Shown here: positions 47,921 through 58,612 of the stretch, in pieces
Layout of the letters: each line of letters opens with the position of its first letter
Position numbering within the stretch: the stretch's first letter is position 1
Assembly: GCA_936440205.1 (NCBI GenBank)
Contig: OW387147.1
Coordinates: forward strand, 16,269,629 to 16,333,628
DNA length: 64,000 bases
Direction: 5' to 3'
Source: Lepidonotus clava
Lineage: Eukaryota > Annelida > Polychaeta > Phyllodocida > Polynoidae
Made by a program: the position numbers and the translations under genes
Notes under the pieces: generated by a model
What the model saw: only the letters and a program-made list of their open reading frames with translations
Databases searched by the model: none
Told to the model about the DNA's origin: nothing

Positions 47921-50620
47921 TCCACACACTCATTATCAAACAAATTCTAGATAGAGTTGTCGTAAAGAGATAATGGAATAAATTAGAAAAACCAACACAC
48001 TCCAAATGGTCCTGACCCACACACTATTAAAAAAATGTGCAATTACACTAAATGCAGGGTCGGATCCCCACTTGGCCAGTTCACATGACCTCCCCCGCCA
48101 ACCCTTTTTTTTCCCAGGAGCCTGAGGTCAGGTCGCAAAGACGTGGGCTGAAACAGCACTTGTTATGCGACAGGGGAAGGCAAGTTTGCAGAACCTTTGT
48201 GAAAAATCCGAATGGAGCGGTAATTGGGTTGGGGCCCGCTTTCTCTTCGTGTTTGTATCTGTCAAGGTCAGGGGGCCAATGAGTTTAACCCATGTGTGCC
48301 CTGAATGTAAAGAGTTCACAAGCATTATATAGGTCTATCTACTTATCCTTTTTGAAAGTTATATTATACGTTTTCCGTCTGGCAGTCTGTGTGGTGTATA
48401 TTGTGGACACCAGTAACAATATAATAATTTGTGAAGATATGAGTTGTTTACTACCACTAGTAATATTGATTGATATTAAAATTGATATAATCGATTATTT
48501 CCATTTTACAGTGGCGAACACTTAGTTTAACATGGAGTAGGGTCAAAAAGGTTGACAGAATATTAATTGATTTCTATGAAGAGAGAGCATCACTTTGTAA
48601 GCTGAGATGCCATTCATTCAAGGTTTTTGTCTCACTCTGGTGGTGAAGGGTATGTTCGTTTGTCCAGAAGGGTGCTCTACACGATTTGGGGATGTTTGTA
48701 TTTTTGGGGACACTGATGTAACAATGTAGGGGGTAATTGAGGAGAAAAGATTAAATAACTTTTTTAGCTGAGATGACAGACAGAACGCAATTGGTATAAT
48801 GTATCTAATATAGGAGTCGCTGATTCCAAACTCCTTTTAACTATCACAAACCCCATTTTTCCTTGCATATGCCAATCACCTCTAAAGTTTCAATGGTATG
48901 CATCGATGGAGCATTGATAAACAATGTCATCCAGAGATAGTAGCTATCAATTCTAGAGAGAAAACACTGAATCCTAGTCTTTCTATGCGTTGTAGTTGTC
49001 CCCGGGGCAAGACCAGCAACACTTTACCCAAATTTCCTGCATTTCTTATGGCTGGCCCTTGGATCAATAATCCGACGATTTCTGGCTCCCTTTCACATAA
49101 ACACACCAACTCTGTTTGGACCTGATAGTGGGTAGAAGTGACAAAACTGTGGACTCAAAAAACACCCTGCTTAATGTAATCCCAATAGTAATCTGCCCTG
49201 GGCGGATAATCTTTCAGTGAACACTTGGTCGTGAGTTGGATTAAGGTTGGTATCGTTTGTCCGCCTGTCCCCTTTTTAGTGTTGGGGCGGAGGAAATCCG
49301 AGTGAGCGGTAAAAAGCGAGGAGGACAAGACAAGATGGAATAAATGGAAATGACAAAGACATTAGCATCCATTCCTATACATTATGCAGTCATGCAGTCA
49401 AAAAGGTTACAGAAGAGATGTTTTTTTTTCTGTTTGTTTTGAAATCATTTGGCTCTCTCTATAATGAAGGCCATGTCATATGGCAATTCTTGGAAGTTGG
49501 TTCATACAAATCAAATATCAACGATGACAAAAATCCTTGATAATAAAGGAAAGACGCATTAAACATTGTAGCGCATATGATAACACGGAGACATCATGCC
49601 AATATGAGCCGGTTTAAACTGCATTGGGTACGCTAGCAGCAAAATGTGTGGTTATACACCAATCAATTGGCTTTGGCCGAGATTCCAGGACGCTTGAATT
49701 ATTGATTCAGCAATTGTGTCAACCAAAATCTCTATACCTCATACGTACTATGTTGCTTGGGAACAAGACATCAATATTGCATTTTCTTCGTCGTTAGAAC
49801 ATCCTAAATTCATTTTCTGCCAATCTTCTGAAAATAAGATCTCTGCCATTATAACCTCCCTAAGGGACGTTCTACTCATGCAGGCACTCTTTCATCAAGC
49901 ACCGCCCTTGTCTTGTTATGGTGAATCTGCTCATCTCATTGGTCCATTACCCATGAACCAGATTACCGTGAGCTGCTCGCTCCCACTGATTGCGCTGTCA
50001 ATTGCTCACCGACAACGAGGGGCCGAGTTACCTGTACATTCAGCCCGATGGGTCTTCAACAACCTCCCTATGCCAGCCTTAATTTTCCATTAAAATTTAC
50101 CCGATGGCACTATCCAATGGCCATCCCAAAAAAAAACAATATTTATACTAGACATGCGAGCTGCATGCTATAGGATAGAAAGAACGTATCATATCACTCA
50201 CTCTTTCACAGTTGAGTTTGGATGGCACAAACAGCCAGATATTTTACAATGATAATTGGTTGAATTAAAAAGTAATCGAGCAATCGGTGTAAAACCTTTA
50301 ATAGAAGCAGGTGGGTAAATCTATTAGGTCATCTTTTGGTGTATATCCAGTAAAGAATAATTATTTCTTCGAGCACATCATATTTCGCTTCCTACTTCGT
50401 TGACAATAAAGGTCATTTTCAGGAAAAATTGCTTGTAAATCGATTCACCGTTGTTCACGCTTTTCCATTTGATTTTCCTCAATGCATTAAAACAGTGTTA
50501 GCCGAGGTCAGTTGACACAGGCCGCCTCACCTTAAAGCATGGTGCCCAGAGAGCTAGTGGAGCAGGAGGCAGGAGTTACACGCCACCCTGGAGGAGTGCT
50601 CAGGGCGGCGGGGTCAGATC
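47921..50620. other. Unique non-coding sequence
   Basis: No gene is supported. The 125-codon plus frame at 49716-50093 has varied residues but no recognised family and no splice evidence. The remainder is AT-rich. Confidence 0.4.
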
Positions 50621-51390
50621 TAGCGGTGGGCGAGCTGCTCTAACGAGGGGCCATTCTTCATACAGGGACGGGGACCTCTTTGTGTGAGCTGCTCACTGGG
50701 GAAAGGCGGGGTGTGGGGACATGCTGGGAACAGGTTGTAAGGGCATTGAGGTGCTCACTCTATGGAGTGGGCCGGGCGGGATGTGATAACTGATCATTAT
50801 ATTAGATGTGTGGAAAGGCTGCGGATATGGTGTAGGAGCAGTGAGCTGCTCTCTGTATGGGGTGTGGGGATAGGCTGGGGACAGAGTGTAAGGCAGTGAG
50901 CTGCTCTCTGTATGGAGTGTGGGGAGAGGCTGGGGACAGGGTGTAGGGACAGTGAGCTGCTCTCGGTATGGGGTGTGGGGAGAGGCTGGGGACAGGGGGT
51001 AGGGGCAGTGAGCTGCTCTCTGTATGGGGTGTGGGGAGAGGCTGGGGACAGGGGGTTGGGGCAGTGAGCTGCTCTCTGTATGGGTTGTTGGGAGAGGCTG
51101 AGGACAGGGTGTAGGGGCAATGAGCTGCTCTCTCTATTGGATGTCAGGAGAGGATGGGGACAAGGTGTAGGGACAGTGAGCTGCTCTCTGTATGGAGTGT
51201 GGGGAGAGGCTGGGGACAGGAGTGTAGGGGCAGTGAGCTGCTCTCTGTATGGGGTGTGGGGAGAGGATGGGGACAAGGTGTAGGGACAGTGAGCTGCTCT
51301 CTGTATGGGGTGTGGGGAGAGGCTGGGGACAGGGTGTAGGGGCAGTGAACTGCTCACTGTGTGGGATGTGGGGAAGTGAGCAGCTCCTTG
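50621..51390. repeat. 56-bp minisatellite, about 10 regular units plus decayed flank
   Basis: GTGAGCTGCT starts at 50841 and recurs at 50896, 50952, 51008, 51064, 51120, 51176, 51233, 51289 and 51345, a spacing of 56 with single-base exceptions. The unit continues with CTCTGTATGGGGTGTGGGGA. Diverged units precede it (GAGCTGCT near 50632 and 50688, GAGGTGCTCACT near 50749). The 186-codon minus frame is a product of rotating phases. Confidence 0.92.
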
Positions 51391-51789
51391 CAGAGGCCTA
51401 GGTGGACTGGGTGGGCTGTTGGGACAGGTTGAAAGGCTGTGGAGAGTGAGATGGTGGGAGGGCCAGAAACACGCCAGCCGAGGAGCAGGCTGATATAGTA
51501 CTATTGATCGGTCCCACTACACCCCTGACAGGGTACTCTGCTCTGCCAAACCTTTGATGTCACCACCTAGCATTGTCCTGACCATCTTTGTATGTATGTA
51601 CATTAGTTATCGTCAAAGTAATGTGTCTGTGTGCTTATTACTATACCTTTTACTATACAATTCTTGGGAAAATGCTGTTACCGAGGTGTTTAGGAAAGGC
51701 CACTATCTGTATTCTGAGAACATGCCAGTGCTATATCAGGAAAAGGTTTGCCTGAGTGAGTATCATTGTAAATTAAGTTTACATTTGGG
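51391..51789. other. Unique sequence, possibly decayed LINE 3' UTR
   Basis: This would be the 3' UTR side of the minus-strand LINE relic that ends at 51790. No hairpin like those of the intact LINE was recognised. Confidence 0.35.
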
Positions 51790-52130
51790 CTATCGATTAT
51801 ATTCTTTTAAATTCAGCTGGAAAAGGACCTTGGTCAGAGAGTTTTGCATATAAGATGGTAGATCATTCCATAATTTAGCACCCACATAATAGGGCTTGTT
51901 TTATAGGTACCTAGATGAACCATTTTCGTACTATAACAAAATCTATCATTTTGTCTTGTGTTTTTATTTTACCTTTTTAGCCACTCAATATGTGTTTTAT
52001 ACTAATACATCAGTGTTAGAAGATGACATTCTCGTCTATAATCTAATATGTCGATTTTCCCCATATCATGTAATTCCATAGTGGTTATATCATTAGGATA
52101 TATCCTTTGCAGTTCTGAGAGAGGTAGTAA
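51790..52130 (-). mobile_element. Decayed 3' end of a Jockey/CR1-type LINE
   Basis: Read on the minus strand, 52115 to about 52005 gives ELQRIYPNDITTMELHDM and then YRRECHLLTLMY. It aligns with IYNPREVTTVDIHEM and NERRQLHLLVIFY of the intact LINE at 37.7 kb. A stop and a frameshift follow. Then another frame gives NKPYYVGAKLWNDLPSYM, the counterpart of GPYFVGARLWDSLPNDI, ending at a stop at 51790-51792. It is clearly older than the plus-strand copy, and similarity is only partial, so probably a different subfamily. Confidence 0.75.
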
Positions 52131-52338
52131 AGTACATATCGATATGTTCCACAATTGGCAGGATCGTTTGTTGATATATCAAAACAAACGATGGAAGGAA
52201 ATGATTAATTGTCGAATCTGGAACTGTTTCATATGTGTCCTCAACACAAATTTCAAATTGACTACTTTACATCAAAACTGTTGATATAGTAGATCATTAC
52301 CTAGGCCAAGAGACAGCCACTGGTGCCGTGTATTAATA
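52131..52338. other. Short unique stretch
   Basis: It contains the small hairpin CGTTTGTT/AACAAACG near 52164. It may belong to the relic LINE but is too decayed to align by eye. Confidence 0.3.
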
Positions 52339-52550
52339 TGACAGAGACCTGTCCGTAAGAGGGGACAGTCTGCTGTTGACAGCATCCTAGAGGCATCTTT
52401 ACTTTGTGGGCAGGGTGTTATGACACCTCGTCTGACAGCTGATAGCACTGTCACATGTGGTCCTGGGGCTGTCACACCAGCTGTAAGCACTTAGTGTCAT
52501 TATCCTGACAGCAACAGTACTATGTCATTAACCTGACAGTGACAGCCCCA
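52339..52550. promoter_or_regulatory. Cluster of eight TGACAG motifs (TALE homeodomain type)
   Basis: TGACAG occurs at 52339, 52377, 52433, 52506, 52534 and 52540, and its complement CTGTCA at 52448 and 52469. TGACAG is the core of Meis/Pknox/Tgif TALE homeodomain sites. Chance predicts about one per 2 kb over both strands. Two segments with TGTCATTA then CTGACAG are near-duplicates, and TGGGGCTGTCAC (52464-52475) is inverted at 52539-52550, so local duplication contributes to the count. Confidence 0.4.
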
Positions 52551-54823
52551 ATCTGAGTAGTGAGGAGCCTCCAGGGTGGATGGTGGTGTGAGAAGGATAA
52601 AAACAAGGCGTTGTGGAGATGTCTATGTGGAAAGCATTGTCTCTTCCCTTAATCTATACAAAAACATGTAATGGATCCTTTGTAGGCAGAATGTAGAAGG
52701 GATCTATATAGAACATTAAGATATTGCTCATGCAAAATTAAATTCCAAGAAGGAGCTTTGAAGCTGGATGATAAAGAGGGAGAAGCAATCGCAGAGGACA
52801 GCGATAAAAACGTGTACTGGTTATGGGCAAAGGATATGACAAAGCCCTCCGCTGAATCATACACATTTGTGTCATACTGATGTGTTATTGCTACCATACA
52901 TTCTATTGCACATTTTGTACATGCTAATGAATATGAAGTTTTACCATTCAGGATCGAAAGTAGGGATGTAGACATCTATATGTTTAAATGTTTAATCACA
53001 ACCGAGTGATATAGTAAACTATAAATTCATTCCAAACACGGCAGTTGTCAGAGACCACATTTTAAAGTTAATTTCTCATCCCTTAACAAAAAGTAACAGT
53101 AAACATTGATAAACACTTTTTTACATGTTAATAACGCAAACTGGCCATTAATCAAACTAAGATCAAATACTCCAAGTCCACCTTTGGTGTTGGTGCCTGT
53201 TTGGGGGATTAAGTAAATACCTTGTGTGCTGGTCAAAGGATACCTAGCTGGCCTAAGGGCCCTTCTTCAGATCACCCCCTCAAAGTTGGTCAGCCAAGAG
53301 ACACGTGCCCTTCAGAGCTGATGAGCTTTTCCACCCACCAGTATTGCTTTCGGCTGTTGGTGGAACTTTCACAGAGTTTGACTCAGGTTTCAATCATCAG
53401 AGATACGCTGCCATCCTCGGGACATTTGAGATGTGTTTTTTGCATCCACACTTCAATATTTAGAGAAATGGCAATTTAGTATTGATGTCAGAGAGATTGC
53501 AGCAAAGGAAGACTCGGTTCAGTCCCACATGTTTTGATGTTGTCCATGTTTAAATGATAAATCTGTGGTTCATACATAAACACTTGTTGATTAGAATTAC
53601 CTGTAAATTACTTATCAAGCTTTGCAAATTGACGATGACTCGACAGATATCTTTACAGAGACAGATATCAGGACTATTTTTTACCAAAAGGAATAGTAAT
53701 GACATCTCGAAAATGAATTTTTAAGGAAAGAGGAGCTTATATTACACTCTAGCATCTAAAGTGGGTAGAAACAAATTCCTTTTCACTGTCCGCATTCCTT
53801 AAAATGAACGGTAGCGAAATACCACTGCCATTAACCTTTTTAATATGTATCTATTTTACAGAGCGAAATGACATTAAGGACACAAAGGTTAATGCAGCAC
53901 AAAGCTTCCCCATGAGTATCAATGCTTTGAATGACAGTGTATCTCTTATTAGTAAAATACGATAGAGAGCGATGACAAAACAAAACTTCCCCACTGTGAC
54001 ACACTATTATCTTCAAAACGTTTGTAATACCTTTTATACGCGTTTAGTATCTTACAAAAGATCAGTTCCACTACCTCACAAGGAAACAATATCTTTCCTG
54101 ACCTTCACCATGCTTGTTGCCCTTTGTGTATTTGATAAAGTCGTTTCCCACTCTTTTCCCACTCTTTGACGCAATCGTGAATTCACTCCCCCCCCTCCTC
54201 CTCACCCCTCCCCGGCCGTTTAGAGGGCGTCTCTCTGTGAGTCTGGTTACTCCATACAGCAGGCCCCTGGATGGCACCCTTGGCAGGCGTGGGTACTCGA
54301 TGATTCGGTCAACAGTGGTCCACTGCCGGGGATCTAGTCCTATTGATTACTGGTATTGGGAGTAGGCATACAACCACCAAGGTAGCCCTATGAGCAGGGC
54401 CCTTTCAAATCGGCTACTATTTAGCCACCATGGTTTTAAACCAATGTCTAGGAGTTTCGATCATTCAAAAATGTATGTCCAAGTTAACCAACCTCCTAGC
54501 CACATAATTATTTCGTCTCATTTCTGGTACAGGTCCGACTGTCATAAACCACAGCCAGACCTGTGACATTCAACATTTGGGATCCAACGACCATAATTAT
54601 GTCATGGTCAAACATACACCATTTAACTTCTCCTATACGACCCCTCTCTCTCCAGCCCTACTGGATCCCATCCAAATGTACTTGTATATTGCACTAACCG
54701 ACATACACCCACATAGTACTGAATTCCCCAGTATAAAAAAAGCTTTAGAAGTCACTCGTCTATAGAGCGGATTGGTCTTTACGTCTACAGAATAAAATTA
54801 CCATTATGTCAGTGCTTATAACA
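52551..54823. other. Unique non-coding sequence
   Basis: No gene is supported. A 62-codon minus frame at 53048-53236 includes KGGLGVFDLSLINGQFALL, faintly like the region after the RT core in L1/Tx1-type LINEs. The likeness is too weak to call. Confidence 0.35.
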
Positions 54824-55160
54824 AAGAGTGCAAATAAGTGAATAAATAATTTCTTTCATACAATAAGATACCTTCAGTGACACACGATCGCATAATAAGC
54901 GATACATAAGAGTACAAATAAGTGAATAAATAATTTCTTTCACACAATAAGATACCTTCAGTGACACACGATCACATAATAAGCGATACATAAGAGTGCA
55001 AATAAGTGAATAAATTATTTCTTTAATACAATAAGATACCTTCAGTGACACACGATCGCATAATAAGCGATACATAAGAGTGCAAATAAGTGAATAAATA
55101 ATTTCTTTCATACAATAAGATACCTTCAGTGACACACAATTGCATAATAAGCGATATATA
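54824..55160. repeat. 84-bp tandem repeat, 4 units, no indels
   Basis: AAGAGTGCAAATAAGTGAAT (or one-base variants) starts at 54824, 54908, 54992 and 55076, exactly 84 bp apart. Each unit holds the short inverted repeat ATCGC-ATAATAA-GCGAT or a variant. Because 84 = 3 x 28, the minus strand reads as a repeated 28-residue string. I judge this a repeat effect, not a protein. Confidence 0.93.
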
Positions 55161-58100
55161 CATCATACAATAAGATGAATGAGCTTCACCATTTGACTGG
55201 CGGTGGTATATAACACCCACGTTAAAAAATGAGCACGTGGAGGCAGGTGATACGTTTCCATCGATTTCTCGCCTCGGTTGTGTAATATCACGCCTGCGTC
55301 AGCAGTTTTTCCGACTGGCATCAAGTGCACTGAGTGCCACGGCCGAGATCTAACACTACCCGCACAGGAAGTGAGGACTAGAGTACCCACTGGAATAGTG
55401 GTTTTAGGCCGAGCAAATAGGCAGCTGTTGTACAGTCTGCCACCTCCATAAAATCTGAGTCAAGTTGAAATTAAACAATACTAAGACAGTGGATAGGGTA
55501 AAGGGACAATGTTAATGACAATGTAAATAAGATCAGGGGTCAAATTTAAGACAAAGGAAACAAAGACAGATGATTGAAGAAAAAAATGAGAGAAGTAAAT
55601 GGTTCGAACTAAGCAGAAGGTATCAACTACGCCCAAAGTAGCGGCATTAAAGTATAAAATGGGCGTGGAGGTGAAATTGGATGCAAAAAGGTAGGCGGAG
55701 TAGGCGGACAATAAGTAAAAAGAAGTGTTAATCAAACATTAATGGGAATACCCTATATGAAGTGAGACTACTTCGGTAAAAACATCCTCTGTACGGCTTT
55801 ATGGTGGCTAATCCAGGATTATTCCTGAGTGAAGTAGAACATGTACTACAGTCGAGGCGAAATAGCCCACCTCAAACCATTTGATTATGATTCTTGTTTG
55901 TAGTAGTTTTACCTGTTTTTGTTGAAACGTTCTCTTCAAGCTTTTCCTGGGGTATCTTATATATCAGGTCTTTCCTACACTCAGAATCTTGAGTCCTCAC
56001 AAACGTGCGATATAGATCGGTATATGTATAATATATATTGCATGCTAACCTGGAGATGTACCTCTGAGATAATGCCTTTTTTCTTGTACCCAACCGTATT
56101 GTGTTGCACACCTAGGGGCCTTCTATTTACCACATGTAAGTGCGTATATTTAAAAGAAAATTTAATGTTAACCCCGCCCCTCTTAAGTCGACGTACGCAT
56201 TGAATTCGTACAGGAAAGTAGGCAAGAATCCCCCCATTGATGCTTAAATAATTAATGGACGGCCCCTTACACATGCATCTTCCAGTTGGGACAACGGTTG
56301 CAGCAGCAGCGGAAACAGAAATATTGTTCCCACACTTAAGACGAACATTCTACTATTTTCTGTGGTCAGGATTCAGGGGCGGATACAGGATTTTCGAAAG
56401 CGGGGGCTAGAATAAAGTGAAGTTACTAAAACCGCTTGCATTCGCAAAAAAAATCGCACCAGACTTTACCCAATAACACAAATCTCACAGAGAAGAATCC
56501 CAGATTGGGTAATCCGTCTTAAGAGTCAATCTTCTCTGGGCCCCTGGCCACCTAGGGCGTCGGGCAGTGCCGACTTTCCCAGCCCTTTGGTCCAATTAGG
56601 CGAAGGTCGTTCGTATCCCTTCAGTCTGGCTCCAGGCACCGATAGCCTGATTGGGATCACTGGAGCGGATCGGAAGTTGGGCAATTGAAATGGAAAGTAT
56701 TGAAATTTTCAATAATGTATTATTCTGGCAAACTCTAGATATATCTTTTGATGCATACCTCGTACCCTTCTCATTATCATAAAGAAGTACTTTAAATTTG
56801 GTGTATGCAAGTTCGAGATTTTGCTAGTAGGCTTTAAAAAGTCACTTTGTGTTATTATTCATAATAACCATTAACCATTTCTTTCCATCAACATTACAAT
56901 CAGAACTCAGAAAGTCGGCAGAGCTTGGCAGTTCCAATAAAATGCATCAAGGATATTGCCAGTTGTCTTGCAACAAGAAACCGCAAGCATGATAGCTGGA
57001 TTCCCCGCGCCTTCTGATAATTGGATATGCAACCCATTCGGCTGGACTCCATACCTCAGTGACCTAGATAGATACCATTTGTGTGGCCGCCCCGATGATA
57101 GGCGGGGAAAGGCCTATCTCGGGTGTATTCAACAAATGGCCCCATGACAGAAGATGCGGGTTGGATCAATAGGGGGACCTTATTGGTGCTGGAGCCTTTC
57201 TGCACACAAATCCGCACACCCACCACAGGTTAGCCGATTGGAGGCGGGAGGAGGAAAACAACCACAATGAATTATTGGATTTGTGACTCAAGATCCATAA
57301 TCGCGACCTAAGTGTTTACGAGGAAGCTTTTTTAACAGTTGCTATTAAAGTAAAGGATTTTGCAGCATTTCGCTTTAAATCAAGCTAAAATGAACACAGT
57401 ACACACTGGTTTTAAGTTGCAGTACTTGTGCTATTGATGATCCAGGGGATGGGGCTCCAGGGGGTCCTTTTTCATTTAGAACATCAAGAATTGTACAATT
57501 TATAAGAATCCAAATGAGATTCGCGGTCATTCAAGGAACTAATCCGCTACAGTGACCAGAGGAGATTTTCGCTGGTGCTCATCAGGCCTGGACTGACAGG
57601 CAGATCCATATTGTAGTACTGCAGGGTCCCACCGGGAACCGGCTGCAGCTTGCCTCTCGCAGCTCGCCGATTGCCTCTGACTAACAGATGCTCGACCTTT
57701 GCTGGCCCCCTGGTGAGAGGGCTCCTTCAACAGTCGGTGAAGGGCACGAGGCAAGTGTTCCTCCTTAAAAGGTTTCCTGAAGGGGTCCTGGGTTCACTGC
57801 ATGTCTGTGACGTTTACAACTCGAACAGAGTGAGAATGTGCCGATACTGTTACTTTGCTGTTTTGAAGCAAGATAATTAATTATATTCAGTCTGCGAACG
57901 TCGTTAATCAAGATGTCCAGGACCATGAATATTTTAGGCCCCCATTCTAAACTAAGTCAGCGAATCAACTAGTAATGACTTTGTCAGTTGCTTTGATTTA
58001 ATGCCATTACCGTTAATTCTATTCTACATTTTCCTTAAGAAATTTTTGTCATCGTCAGATGTTATAAAGTAATAATTGTTTTTTTTCTTAGATAGGTCTG

Positions 58101-58578
58101 TCCCCTACCTATCCTATAGGATTGACATCCTTATGTGTTTAGGAAACATCAAATATACCTAATTGGATCGAAATTGGCGAGACTTTGAGTTCATTGGGGC
58201 TCAAGTCGTTCACTTATATGTTAACCTTATTGTACGTCTAGTCATAATAATTATGCTTGTTTCACTCTTTGTTTATCAATCATTACCAAATATTATTATA
58301 GCTTGGCTAATACGGGGGGGGGTGGGGTATTAGGATACTCAATTGAAATTTTCAATAACGGAAAACCAAGGTACTGGAGGTAACACGAGGAACTAACGGA
58401 CAATAACTGCCCGGTTTGCCGGCCAGAGTGTTACTGGATGCTACTGTTAGTGGAACAAGAAGTCTTTGTTCCTTCGAGAATGTCAGGAGAAATGTACTTC
58501 TTATTCATAACCGAGTATTTCAGATATAGGTCTATATTCAAGTGCATTGAATAGTATGTCTTCGCCTAGGGTATTTGT
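55161..58578. other. Unique non-coding sequence with a repeat fragment
   Basis: At about 56373-56413, CAGGGGCGGATACAGGATTT followed by a G run resembles one end of a widespread invertebrate interspersed repeat; the family is not identified. A G run is at about 58314-58321. No gene is supported. Confidence 0.4.
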
Positions 58579-58612
58579 ACACACACATGTATAGCCGCCT
58601 ACATGTGTATGT
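58579..58612. repeat. Stem-loop, 9 bp plus 3 after one mismatch
   Basis: ACACATGTA (58583-58591) pairs with TACATGTGT (58600-58608) across an 8-nt loop, TAGCCGCC. Three more pairs form outside a single mismatch. Confidence 0.6.

Noticed and set aside
46501-47973. 490-codon plus frame and several minus frames of up to 352 codons as a repetitive protein gene
   Set aside because: Frames are open on both strands throughout a 24-bp array, the plus frame changes repeat register midway, and there is no ATG, promoter or splice support.
49716-50093. 125-codon plus frame
   Set aside because: Protein-like in places but without an ATG, motif or splice evidence.
50797-51357. 186-codon Pro/Ser-rich minus frame
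   Set aside because: Product of the 56-bp minisatellite.
53048-53236. GGLGVFDL-containing minus frame as an L1/Tx1-type LINE relic
   Set aside because: Likeness limited to one short motif; too weak without a search.
54809-55135. 108-codon minus frame with 28-residue repeats
   Set aside because: Product of the exact 84-bp array; AT-rich, with no other coding sign.
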